From: Hofstenia miamia
Taxonomy: Eukaryota; Xenacoelomorpha; Acoela
Reading direction: 5' to 3'
DNA length: 64,000 bases
Assembly: GCA_004352715.1 (NCBI GenBank)
Contig: SCFE01000041.1
Span: forward strand, 2,015,937-2,079,936
The first letter of the stretch is position 1; each line of letters opens with the position of its first letter. A program made the translations under genes and the position numbers. A model generated the notes under the pieces. That model searched no databases. It was given only the letters and a program-made list of their open reading frames with translations, and was not told where the DNA came from. Shown here one piece after another: positions 12,395 through 25,400 of the stretch.

Positions 12395-12720
12395 TTAATT
12401 AAAAATATATTGCATTCCCGCAGAATCCTTTAATCCCTTTTCCGTGTTTTTCCCCAATGTTTCACGAGATTTCGCTTTCATTGTTAAATAAATGGTTTCA
12501 CACGCGTTTATTATTAAATAACACCGAGTGTGATTTAATTTGTTATTTAAAATTGATTGACAGCGTTTATTAATAGTTTGTAGTTTATAGTTCCCACTAT
12601 AATAACGGGCACACGCGCACTTCTTAAATAATTTATCGTTATTTGCGCCGTCAACTGGTATGCTGTTTATCTTGACACTCACACGACACTCATTTCCATG
12701 AATCAATCATTTTGGATTAC
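12395..12720. promoter_or_regulatory. Candidate enhancer with PBX/MEIS-type site
   Basis: Non-coding block whose composition differs from its surroundings. It contains TGATTGACAG (12554-12563), the classic composite PBX/MEIS motif, directly followed by homeodomain-type TTTATTAATA, and other TTATT/TAAAT clusters nearby. A minus-strand open frame here (12395-12706) resembles no family I know and I do not call it a gene. Enhancer function is an inference from motif content. Confidence 0.4.
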
Positions 12721-12799
12721 TGTATCAGAAAATATTGTTGTTAACTATGTTTTAGAGAGTTAGCTTCTATTGACAAATATTTAGTTCAAGTCGCGTCCT

Positions 12800-13350
12800 G
12801 TGAGATGTGTGCTGGCGCTGCAGCTGTGTTTCTGTTTAAACAGTTGAATTTTGGCGGCCCTGTCTGAATATTCCGGTGGAAAACGAGCCAACATGTGTGT
12901 TTGATTCAATAAAACCTATTGGAGGCGCGATGACAAGGATTAGGCAAGGTAAATATCCCGTCAGCTCTGAAAGCGTCCCGCTATCGTACGCCGGTTTTAT
13001 TAAATTTGGGCGGTTAATCCAAGCGCCACGGGAAGCCTCGCGCACTATTGGTTCGCACCATCTATCCTTCTTACCGTCCGTGCGCCAATTTTGGAGGACG
13101 ACGTGTGGAGATTGAAGCCGGCACTTATTCATATCTCACTTTGCTAATCCCAGGCTTTCTGGTATTTGTGGGAGACGCTAACACCCAACCGCTGTTACCT
13201 GGGTTACAATGAGAAACGAGCTTCACACATCAGCACGTGAGTATATAAGCGTTTTCTCCATGGCATGCCTCCTTTGTCATTTTTCAGCAGATAGGGTAGT
13301 TTTTAGCAATCTGTGGAGCACCGGTACCAGCTGGGTGGTTTAATCCGAGA
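12800..13350 (+). promoter_or_regulatory. Candidate promoter and upstream regulatory block
   Basis: One of the GC-richest non-coding stretches in the window. It carries two TAATCC-type (Otx/paired K50 homeodomain) sites, GGTTAATCC near 13012 and GGTTTAATCC near 13339, a CACGTG E-box (13236-13241) and a clear TATA box, TATATAA (13245-13251). Start of transcription would be about 25-35 bp downstream, near 13275-13285, on the plus strand. No first coding exon is evident just downstream, so the gene may have a long 5' intron or be outside the readable sequence. Open frames across 12836-13132 on both strands resemble no known family. Confidence 0.45.
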
Positions 13351-13351
13351 A

Positions 13352-15153
13352 AGCTTAGGTTTTAGAAGCGACCCGTTTACATTTTCCCGCTTTGTATTGC
13401 TTTGATTTATTGTACTGACACTTAATCTTCGTAATCTTTTATAAACAAAGTTGACGGTGCAGGATTTTCCTTCGCGCTTTTCTGCTTGTTCGCAGGGTTC
13501 TGCTGCCGATTTATGCCGTGTTTATTGTAATCTCTACTGATATTTAACACAATGTAAACGATGCTTTAACTAATCGCATAAATTTTGATTTGTTTATCAA
13601 TAGACCTATTGTATTAGTCTATTGAGATTATGAGTGTAAATTTTCACAAAGTTTAACAGCTGTTTGCTTTCTTAAGCTACTCTGTAAATAAACACTAGTA
13701 CTTTAAAAAAATCACTGTAAAATATAACTACACCTATTTCTTCACATTTATACATTTGGATTTCAAATTCTAAACTTTGCAGAACCTCTGCCCCTTTACA
13801 CATACAGCGATTTTATTACCTCTGAACTTCGTCTGAGAAATATTAATTTTGTTCTTAAGTTGGTTCTGATACTACTTCAATGTCTTTTGGGATACACACT
13901 GCTTCCAATCTTTCCGTGATTGACAATAATGCAGTCGCCAGTCAGTCTAATTAATTCGAATGGCAAGTTATCAGTGCCATACATTTTCATTAGTAGGACT
14001 TGAAGAATGGTGTCTATTTCTGTAGTATACCATCAACAACTATACACAATGGAATTACGATATTTCGACATATAAAGCCCTTTGCTGTACGAAATTTCCA
14101 TTTGTTCATAGAGGGAGTAGATTATACAATACATGGCTTATTTGCGTTAGCATGCAACGATTCGTTTTCACCTCTTAATCGTCTAAAAATTATTTACTTT
14201 TATGAGTTAAAGCAACTATTTGGCTATTTTGACAAATCAGCGCATATACCCTTAATCTTAACGTACCTAGGAATTTTTTAAATTTTTTATTCTTTGTTGG
14301 AAAAAATTTAAACACTTGTTACTAATGACGCTATCCAAAATCAACACATGATCGAAGAGAGTCCACCCTTTCATTTTCGCTCTTAAGCCGCGATTTTTCA
14401 CTTTTCGCACACACGCATCAATGGGTTTGGGTGGGATATCTGCATAAAAAGCAATTAAAATTAGTTGTTGTTAACTTGGGCTTTCCACCTGAACATTAAG
14501 AATGGTGGGGATTTCAATTTGTTTTTTTTAAAGAATTGGAATTTTCCAACTAATTTGCGGTCATCGTGTAACTGAAGCAGACTAGCACCCATTATCTCGC
14601 GATTTATATAATAAGTTAAGAAGAAAAAGTTTACAGAGCTTGAAAAAGGATCCATTAATCCATATTACAAAGCGTAAATTGTTGATTCTGAAATGAAATT
14701 TTCTCAAATTTCATATCAGCAATAAGATTCTACATTAAAAATTAGGTTTGGGTCCGAATGTTCGAACATTCTATTAGAATATAATACGTATTTGGGTATT
14801 CGAATAGTCGGTTGAACTTGATTCGACATTTTTTTCCTTAACACGAAGCAATTTTGCTACCAATTCCACTTCTAATAAAGAAATGAAATATCTATAATTA
14901 CTAATATGCCTTTCAAGGCACATAAGCTCTTTTAATTAATTCGAACCTATTTTTAGGCCAGTTTTTTAGTACTTTACTTTTGTTTTTATTGCCCTTTTAT
15001 ATTAGAATTTTTTCTTGTTTTTGGGTTTATTAAACAATTTTAAAGAATAAGATATCAATAATAACACTGTTATTTGTGATGCTAGAAAAGTATTCAAACA
15101 TTTAGAATATTAGCGAAAATGTCAGTTGGAATATATATAAATTCCGCTAACAA
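13352..15153. other. Intergenic sequence
   Basis: No gene recognised; the open frames at 14000-14281 (+) and 14461-14655 (-) resemble nothing known. A small hairpin, TCAATAGAC with GTCTATTGA, lies at 13597-13625. The stretch 14745-14830 is rich in TTCGAA and TTCGAAT motifs and may be a decayed transposon end. Confidence 0.4.
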
Positions 15154-16252
15154 TTGAATAACAAACAAAAATTTATTGTAAGCTACGATGTGAAATCATT
15201 ATTTACTAACATTCCCGTAAGAAAAACAATCGATCATATATTGAGAATAATACCAGAAGATGAAATTATGATATCTCATGCTACTTTGCGAAAATTGCTT
15301 GAAAAATGTTGCTTGAATACACCATTCCTATTTAATAAAACAGTGCAAAGACAGATAGATGGAATGGCAATGGGATCAACAATGGCAGCATTTGCAATGG
15401 ACATTGAATGTAATTTTGAAACAGCAACAGTAACAAAGCCAGAATTTTATGTAAGATATATGAATGATGCATTTTCAATTTTTTATAACCAAGAAGCTAC
15501 AGAATTTTTAAATTATCTAAGTAACGTTTTACCAGAGATCAAATTTACTATGGAAACTGAAATCAACAACAAATTAAATTTTCTTGATGTGTGCATACAT
15601 AACTACAACTATCATGAAACCAAATGACACTTCAAGTCAACAAATTCTGGACTCAATATTCCATATAACGCTTACTGTAGTAAAACATACAAAACCAACA
15701 TCGTAAAAGTATTATTTAGTCGTGCTAAACTAACAGCAAATTATCAACATTTAACAGATGCCCTTTGAAAGAATATTTCGGACATTAGAGAAAAATGGTT
15801 ATCCACACAACATTATCAAGAAGTTCTCAAATCACATGTTTTTAAATAATAATAAAACTAAAGATCAAATAGAAAACGCCACTTATGAAACTAAGACTAG
15901 TATATATTTGAAACTTCCCTGTTGCAGTAACCAAGTCATTAAAGTAAAGAAAAAAGTTATAATGAACACCAAACTAAAGCATACAAAGATAATACCAACA
16001 TTTACATCATTTAAAACATCGGACATCATTAGAAACGAAGCCCTAGTTCCGAAAAATTTAGTTTCTTCCTTAATATATAAATACCAATGTGATGATTGTA
16101 AAAAATCATCCATCGGAGAAACTAAAAGACATTTAGGAATCAGAATAAAAGAAAATCTGAATAGCCACCTAAGATCAGAAATATATTTTCATAAGCATAC
16201 TGCAAGAGAAGATAATTTCTATATACTACTAAGATCAAACTATCCAATTTAA
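15154..16252 (+). mobile_element. Penelope-like retroelement, decayed
   Basis: Two consecutive open segments. The first (15154-15627, 157 residues) is the central part of a Penelope-like reverse transcriptase: SYDVKSLFTNIP with the first catalytic Asp at residue 12, QIDGMAMGS at residues 67-75, and LNFLDV. The YxDD box is degraded to YMND (residues 102-105... reading MND in place of a DD pair). After a stop and frame change, 15758-16252 continues through the connector to a C-terminal GIY-YIG-type endonuclease remnant (YKYQCDDC, then SSIGETKRHLGIRIKE). The N-terminal part is missing. The lost catalytic residue, the frameshift and the truncation show an inactive copy. Confidence 0.85.
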
Positions 16253-19005
16253 GTGGGAATATTTGTTAGTCTAGTAATTATGCAAAATTCGCTGCTATGT
16301 TGTTTTGCCAGTTAGACAATTGAAAAATAGCTAAATATGAGAAAGCATTATAAATTTGGTGCACTTTAAGCCCTGATAAAATTCATGTTTTTGATTTTGT
16401 AACAACTGTCTGAGCATAAATTGTTACTTAAGGCTTCATATTTCAAATTTTGGTTGATTTAATTTTTGTCATATAATAGAAATAATGGGTTTTCTTTCTA
16501 TGATTTTGTCCTTGGACAACAAGCTTTCTGATCAGTGTTGGACTTTGAAGCCCGCCTTCTCTAAGGTTTTAATTATGTGCAATAATAGAGAATATATCTT
16601 TTGATTTTCGTGCTTTTAAAAGGTGTTTGAACAGAATTACAATCACGACTAGTATATTATAAGACAATGTCTAAATTTTCTGGGCAGATCTCATGGGCAA
16701 TATTAACTGTATTTTGACTGTCCTTGGAGTAATAAGAACAAAAACAGAAGTCTTCACTGACGTATTGGTCTTTTAAAGGAATTTCTTAAAATATAAGATT
16801 TTTATTTCAAAAATATCTAGATGAGCTTACCTTAGGAAAGGGAAAGTCCATTATTTCTTAAAAAATCTTGATGGCAGTTTTATATAATAAAAAACATTTT
16901 GTATGATTGTTTTGCACCATGTGTGAAGTATTTTTCTTTACATCGACAAAAAGGGTTCTTACAAATATTTTTTGGAAATTTCACAATAGTGAGTGTGTAA
17001 TGATATGATGTGATATTAAATGCATTTATAAAAGCAACTGTTTTTTTAGTGGGGGAAATTTAGCTTCTTTTTTCGTCCTGCAATTTTGATTCCATTCTAG
17101 TTTTAAAATTCTGTTAGGTGTAACGTGTGATACATTTTCAAATTTCTTAAAAGTTCTTTATTGTAAATCCCTCAATTCGATTTAATATATAATGTTGGGT
17201 TTATTTCAATTACCAGAAACCTGCTTCTATGTTAAGCTCAACTTTTAGCCATAATTTTTTATTGTAAATTGTAGTGAAACTGCTTGTGAAAGTCGGAGTG
17301 TGCATGTATAAAGGAGTTTAAAGAGAAAATAAATGTAAAATTTAAGGAACCTGGGAATATATTACCGTGTCCTTCCTGTTCGAATTTTATTACACGCACT
17401 GCTAAGTGGATTAGCACCTAGCATTGTGATTAAAATTAACACCTGATGTTTGTGTTTTGGCAATTGACATATTAAATTATTCCTGCCAAATCAATTCACT
17501 ACGAGTGATACAATTCTGTGATTCGCCATGTAGTGTTTTCCAATGTTCGTGTACATTTAAAATTTTTCAATGCAATGTAGCGCTACTAATATAGATAGTA
17601 ATTATCCTGAACTGTCATGTGGCAGTATTAAAGAAGGGTTTTATACTCTTTGAATTTTTTTATTATGGAAAATTACCTCATAAATTGTATGTTTTATGAT
17701 TGTCTAGTTTTTTTTCAATTATTTTGAAATCTGTAGTTTCTGCAATTGTTCGGGATCTGAGATCTTTTATATTTAATTACTACTATCTATTTTCGTACCG
17801 GTATTTTGTACAAGCCTAGGTTTTAAAAAGTATTTTTACGTATTTTAAAAACCGAACATAAAATAAGTATTTTAAAAATTGATTAATATCCTCACAAACA
17901 ATTAGCACTCGTATTTGCTTTAGGAGTAACCTTAGATTTGCAGTGCCCATGCTAGAGCACAAGTAGAGAAGCTATGTTCATTTGTAGCCAAAAAATTAAA
18001 CGTTGGTATATCTTTACTTGTTTTTCAATTTTTTTTGGAAAATAGGCATAAAATTCATGGTGGTTTCCATTTTATTTTTTTACATTTAAGCTCGTTGAGT
18101 ATCACCCGTCACAATTTAAGTTTGAACGTTGGCTGCAACTCGCTAGAAGCTGTATTAATGATAGTAAAATGTTAGCGTTGTTTATATATTTAATTTTGTA
18201 CCCGCAAAGTGTATATGGTTGCGGTACTAGCAAATGTCCATTTTATTTTTTGGTTCTTACACACCATCAAATTTTGCTTGTTTGAAAAAATAATTGGTAT
18301 TGTATCGCGAAATTCTGAAATTGAGCTCCTCGGCCGTGCCAAATGTTGAATCTAGACAGCTTTTGTTATACTCTCTAAGCATAACTTCTTATTCTATTTA
18401 ATTCCTAATGTTCAGGGAAAAGATGTTATTGCGCTAAATTGCAACCTAAATTGCGTTTAAATTTACGCTTTATTCAGCTAATAATTGCACGAAAAGCTGC
18501 TTTGAAAATATATTTACCTTACTTTCTTTACATAAAAACTCCGTCTTAGAAGTAACATGTTAATCTACAGATTTGCAAATTTATCAAATGGTATTCTGAA
18601 TGCTCCATTATTAAGGGTTGGCTATGTAGCGACAATAAGTATTTTATTTTCAAAAATACTCTCCATATCACTCCTGACGATTGAAGCAAATCTTAGATCA
18701 ACATTTATTGGCTTTTCATCACCTACAAATAATGTTTCAGCCAGAACTATCTATATTACTGTAAATTGGTTAAAATTGGGTGAAAAATTCATTTATTGCA
18801 ATTTAACGAACAAAAGGAAGCGTCGCTTTAAAATACTGCGTTATTGTAAACGCAATAAAATCTGAACCCTGTTCGTCTATTTTGTTGTGTTTATACGTGG
18901 TTTGAGTGACAAGCGCCTAATCTTGCCTGGCTTCCATCTATTAATATTAGAGACGGATAATGCTCAATAATTTCCTGCATTTAGTTTATTGAGTGTAATT
19001 ACTCC
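16253..19005. other. Intergenic sequence
   Basis: AT-rich, no supported gene. An open frame of 102 codons at 18557-18865 (+) shows no family resemblance. The stretch 17345-17530 is slightly richer in GC than its flanks. Confidence 0.4.
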
Positions 19006-19200
19006 TCATTTCATTATTTTAAATTCACTTAATTTTGCCTTTAATGTGCCACGTGCCACTTTGTTGTCTAATTGGTGCCTCTTTAATTCATAACTCCTGC
19101 TTAAGTTTACATAGACTGTTGGAATCATTGATCCTACTACTATGTCGACCAGTACTTTTAAAAAAGTCATAGAGAGCTTAGTTTTTGTTATTATTAACAT
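19006..19200 (-). pseudogene. Possible piggyBac transposase scrap
   Basis: A 64-codon minus-strand frame reads FLKVLVDIVVGSMIPTVY and then KRHQLDNKVARGTL. This resembles the helix near the C-terminal end of piggyBac-type catalytic domains (a (F/L)xxxxDxxxxNxxxxY pattern). There is no supporting sequence on either side, so it could equally be a chance open frame. Confidence 0.25.
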
Positions 19201-20750
19201 TTTAAAATTTTAAGCACTCTTATAATACATATGTTCGTATTGTACACAATTGTTAAATAATGCAGATGACGTGCTTGCATATACTAAGTGACTTTTATTT
19301 TCCCAACCATATAAAGATTTTGGAATTAATTGTAGTTTTTATAATTTGCTAGTTTTTGAAATGCATCTCAGGTGAATTTTTCAAAAATTATATGACCTGC
19401 ACATACATAATGTATAATCGTTCACTTTGTGTTAGAAGCATAGACAAAAATGGAAAAATTTCATTCTATTTACATAAGGATTACTAATACTTAAACTAAA
19501 GTAATCATTTTTAATGAAAGCACATTTTATAATGATTTTTTACCTTGCTCTGTAGCTAAACTGCTCTGCCTATTTCTGGTCAATATAAATATCTTATTGG
19601 CATAAAACCATATACAATACGGTGCAAGCATGGCTATATCAAAACAGATTTCTATATTTTATAAATGATGTGAAGTAAGTGGCTATTTACATATTTTTAT
19701 TTTCTCCTCGGGTAGCAATTAACACAATACCTTGAGAATCGTTTTGTCATCGGTTTGGCCATAATTTTCATATTTTATAGTTAATTTTGACTAGTTTATT
19801 CTAATCAGGAGCGTCTTCCACCTTAATAGTTTAAAAGTTGTGAATAACCACGACAGCATTGTGGAGGCAAGAAAAATGTTATTGGTTTTAAACTGGAATT
19901 TAAACCAATTTTGTAAGCAATTGTGTATGATATTGGAAAAGTATCGCCCTGAGTTGTCTAGTTTACATCTGCCAGCCACAGAAATTATTCAAAAACTCTT
20001 ATAATCTCTTAAAAATGGGAGATCTGGCATTCGTTATCCCTTTGGTGCGATGACACTAATTCTAATCAATTGTTTTCATGCCGACAATTTAGATTGTAGA
20101 GTACAAAAAATTAATTTGGAATGTAATTTTTGTAATTCGATCAGGATCATTGGAGATCGGTTTCTGAGTTTTTCGAATCATATTGCGGCTCAATTGTTCA
20201 TCACAAGTATAAAAAATTTTGTATAAATTTTGCATTGTCACTGCGGTTTTTCATGTTTAAAGACTAAATTTCAATATCTTGTTTCGCATATCAATAATTC
20301 GAAAATTTATTTATAAAAATTGCAAAAATTTTCTAAGAATCATTAAAGGCTCAAAGGCTAAATTATCGTCTGTGTACATTGCAATTTTATTCCTATAGGT
20401 TCAAGGAAAAATTTTTTTGGCGTCTTAAAACAAACATTTAAAAATGAATACGTTCGGGTGTTTATATTTTTAGTAAAGAAATTAAGTTACGCCAAAGTCG
20501 GGTCTTTACCTTCCTGCTTTACAATCTGAGGTCATCTGCATCTACTTACCACGTGCAGATCGGCTCTTTGCGGCAGTAATTAATAATTACACCTTCTGTT
20601 TACTTTTGAAGCACAAGTGTACGTGGTGCTGATAATTTCTTTATAATTATAGTGTAGATGACGTAATGCAATTGCAAGTTTGCAAAAAACTGGTCACTTT
20701 TGGCCCGGAATGTCAGTGATGGTAGCGTATGTATACTCAATACTCTGTTC

Positions 20751-20752
<2 letters not shown>
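19201..20752. other. Intergenic sequence
   Basis: No gene recognised. The segment 20490-20590 is less AT-rich and has a CACGTG (20551-20556). Confidence 0.4.
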
Positions 20753-20808
<56 letters not shown>

Positions 20809-21808
20809 NNNNNNNNNNNNNNNNNNNNNNNNNNNNNNNNNNNNNNNNNNNNNNNNNNNNNNNNNNNNNNNNNNNNNNNNNNNNNNNNNNNNNNNNNNNN
20901 NNNNNNNNNNNNNNNNNNNNNNNNNNNNNNNNNNNNNNNNNNNNNNNNNNNNNNNNNNNNNNNNNNNNNNNNNNNNNNNNNNNNNNNNNNNNNNNNNNNN
21001 NNNNNNNNNNNNNNNNNNNNNNNNNNNNNNNNNNNNNNNNNNNNNNNNNNNNNNNNNNNNNNNNNNNNNNNNNNNNNNNNNNNNNNNNNNNNNNNNNNNN
21101 NNNNNNNNNNNNNNNNNNNNNNNNNNNNNNNNNNNNNNNNNNNNNNNNNNNNNNNNNNNNNNNNNNNNNNNNNNNNNNNNNNNNNNNNNNNNNNNNNNNN
21201 NNNNNNNNNNNNNNNNNNNNNNNNNNNNNNNNNNNNNNNNNNNNNNNNNNNNNNNNNNNNNNNNNNNNNNNNNNNNNNNNNNNNNNNNNNNNNNNNNNNN
21301 NNNNNNNNNNNNNNNNNNNNNNNNNNNNNNNNNNNNNNNNNNNNNNNNNNNNNNNNNNNNNNNNNNNNNNNNNNNNNNNNNNNNNNNNNNNNNNNNNNNN
21401 NNNNNNNNNNNNNNNNNNNNNNNNNNNNNNNNNNNNNNNNNNNNNNNNNNNNNNNNNNNNNNNNNNNNNNNNNNNNNNNNNNNNNNNNNNNNNNNNNNNN
21501 NNNNNNNNNNNNNNNNNNNNNNNNNNNNNNNNNNNNNNNNNNNNNNNNNNNNNNNNNNNNNNNNNNNNNNNNNNNNNNNNNNNNNNNNNNNNNNNNNNNN
21601 NNNNNNNNNNNNNNNNNNNNNNNNNNNNNNNNNNNNNNNNNNNNNNNNNNNNNNNNNNNNNNNNNNNNNNNNNNNNNNNNNNNNNNNNNNNNNNNNNNNN
21701 NNNNNNNNNNNNNNNNNNNNNNNNNNNNNNNNNNNNNNNNNNNNNNNNNNNNNNNNNNNNNNNNNNNNNNNNNNNNNNNNNNNNNNNNNNNNNNNNNNNN
21801 NNNNNNNN
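20753..21808. repeat. (TA)n microsatellite followed by a 1,000-N gap
   Basis: A TA run of about 28 units (20753-20808) leads directly into N 20809-21808. LINE sequence resumes at 21809, so the gap is expected to hold at least part of that LINE's reverse transcriptase. Confidence 0.9.
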
Positions 21809-22345
21809 TTGTATTAATGATGCTTCATATTTCATAAGATACTTTTCATTAATAAAATTTTGGGATATTTCAAACCAGAGCTCACCTTATAGTAAACTGC
21901 AATTTCCCCTATATGCGTGTTCAACTTATCATTCGAGGACATCCAAATTCAGTAAAGTGAAGTTCAAGAAGCATTTTCTTAAAAATTCATTTTTAAACTC
22001 AGCAGTTGATCTATGGAATAACTTACCAATTAAAATAAAGCGAATCAAAAAGCGAATTAAATTTAAAAATCAAATTAATAACTACCTCCTTAACAATAAA
22101 TCCCTAAAATAGGTCCTACATCATGGAAAGGATTCCAGTTCTTTAAAAGATATCATTAATTAGCAGTAAACTGAGTAAACTGACAATTCCGAATCCATGT
22201 TTTTTGTTGTTTTTATAGTTTTTGTGTATTTTATGTTGTTATTGACGCATTAAGTGTAGTATTAGCAGCTTTTGTTGAAGTGTATAATTATGCCAATGTA
22301 CTACACTTAATAAGAAATTCTATTCTATTCTATTCTATATTCTAT
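21809..22345 (+). mobile_element. LINE 3' end (CR1/L2-like)
   Basis: From the gap edge an open frame runs to a stop at 22110-22112 and ends with SFLNSAVDLWNNLPIKIK followed by a basic tail. This is the typical C-terminus of CR1/L2-type LINE ORF2 proteins (NSFxxRxxxLWNxLP). About 200 bp of 3' untranslated sequence follows and ends in short TTCTA repeats (22318-22345), the short-repeat type of LINE tail. The 5' part lies in the gap. It converges on the 3' end of the LINS-like gene, whose stop codon is 71 bp away. Confidence 0.8.
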
Positions 22346-22415
22346 AATTTAAAATACAGATATCTATGGGCTGCAAACTTGTGTACATCAAATGAATTCA
22401 ATTTATTATTTCTAG

Positions 22416-25400
22416 TTAAATATCTAAGCTTAAAGCCTTGTTCAATAATTTTGACAATGGCCTACAATCATAGGGGAACAAATTCTTGGAGTGTAATTGA
22501 ATAAGCTTATTATTTAACTCGAACATCATTTGCTGCAGGGGCCGACTCCATTGCCAGTTTTCGTTAATGAACACCTTCAGATATCGAGCAAAATACAGAA
22601 GAAATTCAGTTTCTGGTGAGATTAAAAGATCCAACAGAAAAGACATTGAACAACCACTTTGTACACAAAATTCGACAAAGAAATCATGGTGAGAATAACA
22701 CCTAAACAACTGAATAGTTATATTAACGTAAAACCTAAGTATTGAAGTAATAGATAGGTAGCCCACATGAAATAAAACTTGTTTAAAAATACATGTGGTA
22801 TGCAGTTTGTTGGAAACAAGTATAGAATTGGGGAAATTAACCCTAAGAGAACGAGTGGGTCGTAAAAGTACCAAATTATTAAACGAATTACACAACAGAG
22901 AGTAACATATTTGGGACAAATTAAATTGAATTTACAAATTGCATAACAAATGTATTATCTAGAGGTGCTTCAACTAATTTGGCTTTAGAAGTTGCACGTG
23001 CGAAATCTCGCTTTAACTTTATCAGCTTATCAAATTTAGAGATTGACTGATGCCATACATTTCATGAATAAATTTAAACTCATAAGTGCAAGGACTTTAG
23101 CATTTAATTATTTTTATTAGATGCAATTTCTCACAGGTTTGGTATATATTTGTTTCAATTTTGGACTATCAATTTTTATATTATTTTGAATTAATGTTTG
23201 GTGCACATTCGTACCATCCGGCAATTAACATCATTTTAGATTGAGAATGGCACACAATTTTGAATGTGTAGATTGGGACAATGGTGAGAATGATGTGGTG
23301 TTAGTAACTGATCTGGATAGTAATTTACATTTTTTTTGGATCGAAAATGTATTATCATGGACCGGAACTGTCAAAAACATCATTGATTGCAAGATGTTAA
23401 ATGGTCGTCAAGTGTTGAGGTAAATACTGTTAGTTTGGGAAACTTAATAAAACTGAATTTGGATAAAATGGTTGAATCTCAAGTTCATTGGCGAGCAGAT
23501 CACAATTATTTAAGTACAATTCCCAAAGTGAACTATTCCAAACAACCCAGGAACTGATACTGTTGTAGAATTATATCTACTATATTCAAAAATCCCGGAA
23601 AGATGAACAGAAAAACTATAATAGCTTCTAGCTCCGACTCGACATCAGTCTGATATAAGATGTTCTTATATAGAGGAAAGTGCTTCAGAGGAAGAAGCAA
23701 TCGATCCAAAGAATAGGATATATGATCTTGATGACTCCTTAAAGTATAGCACTAACCATACTGTTTGAAGAAAATTCCTCAACTTAGATGAAATTGTTCT
23801 GAAAAAACTTTATGAAAAAGTAATACAATATAGACTAGAAAAAATCGCAATACGCAATTTAAAGTCACAAGTAAAAAACTGCGTCAACATTTTGGTATAC
23901 AAATTTATGTTACAGTTATTGAATTGGGTGCTTCCAGAGGGTATTGGAAGAGCAAACCTCGAATACCTTAAGTTGATGATGTCATGAGTAGAGACACATT
24001 TGAGACAATCAGAGGAGTTTGCACTTAAATGACGATTATCAAACGATTCAATGAAGTTTATGCTTGTCTTCCTATGGAAGAAAAATTTCATATAAAGGAA
24101 AGAAGTTTTCTCTAAGACAACAATCCTAAAAAGAAATAAGGCACAGAGTTTTCGTGCTATCTAGACGTTCAGGCATAATTCCTCAAACAGAATTCTACGG
24201 TGATGCTGTCTCGGTACCAAGCATTCGAGATAATATGGGAAAATCTGGAAAGGTTGTGTTAAGATTTGCGAACACCATGCCAGGAATTTTAAGCTGTTCT
24301 ACGATAATTGGTACAAGTAGTCCTATCCAAAAGAGGAATCCAATCTATGGGACAGATACAAATCAACCTTGATAAGTGTTTACGAGGAAACTAACAAACT
24401 AAAGTGAGTGATATTAATAGTGCTGACCTGTATGTAACAGAGTAGCTGAATAGCAAACAGGTGACGCTCTTGAGCACATTTGCTGTTGGTTCCTTTCAAA
24501 TGATGGTATCTAGATTTCATCGAAAAACAAAAACTAACTTTGTTGTTCCAGCTCCTAAAGTTGTGGAGTTGTACAATAAGCATATGGGATATGTGGATGA
24601 AATAAATTCTTACTTAGGGCGCTTCATGATGATAAGTCACTTTTGTGCACGAGGCTATTTGAAAAAATTTCTGTATTTTGTCAACATTATTGGAACAATT
24701 CAAATTTTACTCTTAACAAGTCAATCATGCCAATAAAAAATGATGCACGGAGGAAATCATTGGAGAAACTGTTTTGCGCAAAATTAAAGAAAGGAGGACG
24801 GCGCAAAGTTTTACCATCAAAAGTTATGAGTTTGAACGGAATTGCTCATTTACCAGTATCAGGTAGACGTGGTCCAAGATGCGAGGTGCTACAATGAGAT
24901 GCAAGGCCAATAACTTTCTGCAATAAATACAATGATATCTATGTGCTAATCACAAAACATGTTTTCAAGATTTTCACTCTTCCCACGTAGAAAAAAAATG
25001 ATTCTTAATTTGATAATTAAATGTACCAAATATGTACATGTAGCCAGTTGTCGAATGGTACGTGGCAATATGTTTGTGCCCTTCAAAAGTGTTCGAGATA
25101 AGACTAATCAACATTATCACAACATACATCATGTTTACAAAATTAGTTGAGATACATCTCGTCCTCTTAGGGTTAAATTATCTCTAAGTTGCAGAACTCA
25201 AAGTAGTTATACTTACCCAGCATTGCGCAACTTCAAGTAATATTGTAGGTGAAGAAGCAGAAATCGAACTAACAACGAATCATCTCGCATAAAAATTGTA
25301 ACAATAAAGTTGATGAAATTTCGAGACGACTCCAAATTAGAACTAAATTATATGTTAAAGAAACTTCATATTTGTAAATAGTGCTTCTACAAACCCTAGA

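Noticed and set aside
12836-13132. Overlapping frames on both strands in the GC-rich block
   Set aside because: Fewer stops are expected in GC-rich DNA. Neither protein resembles a family, and the motif content fits a regulatory region better.
13597-13625. Hairpin TCAATAGAC / GTCTATTGA
   Set aside because: Arms of nine bases in AT-rich DNA are not rare enough to call an RNA or regulatory element.
18557-18865. 102-codon plus-strand frame
   Set aside because: No family resemblance, no splice or poly(A) context, and biased composition as expected of chance frames in AT-rich DNA.
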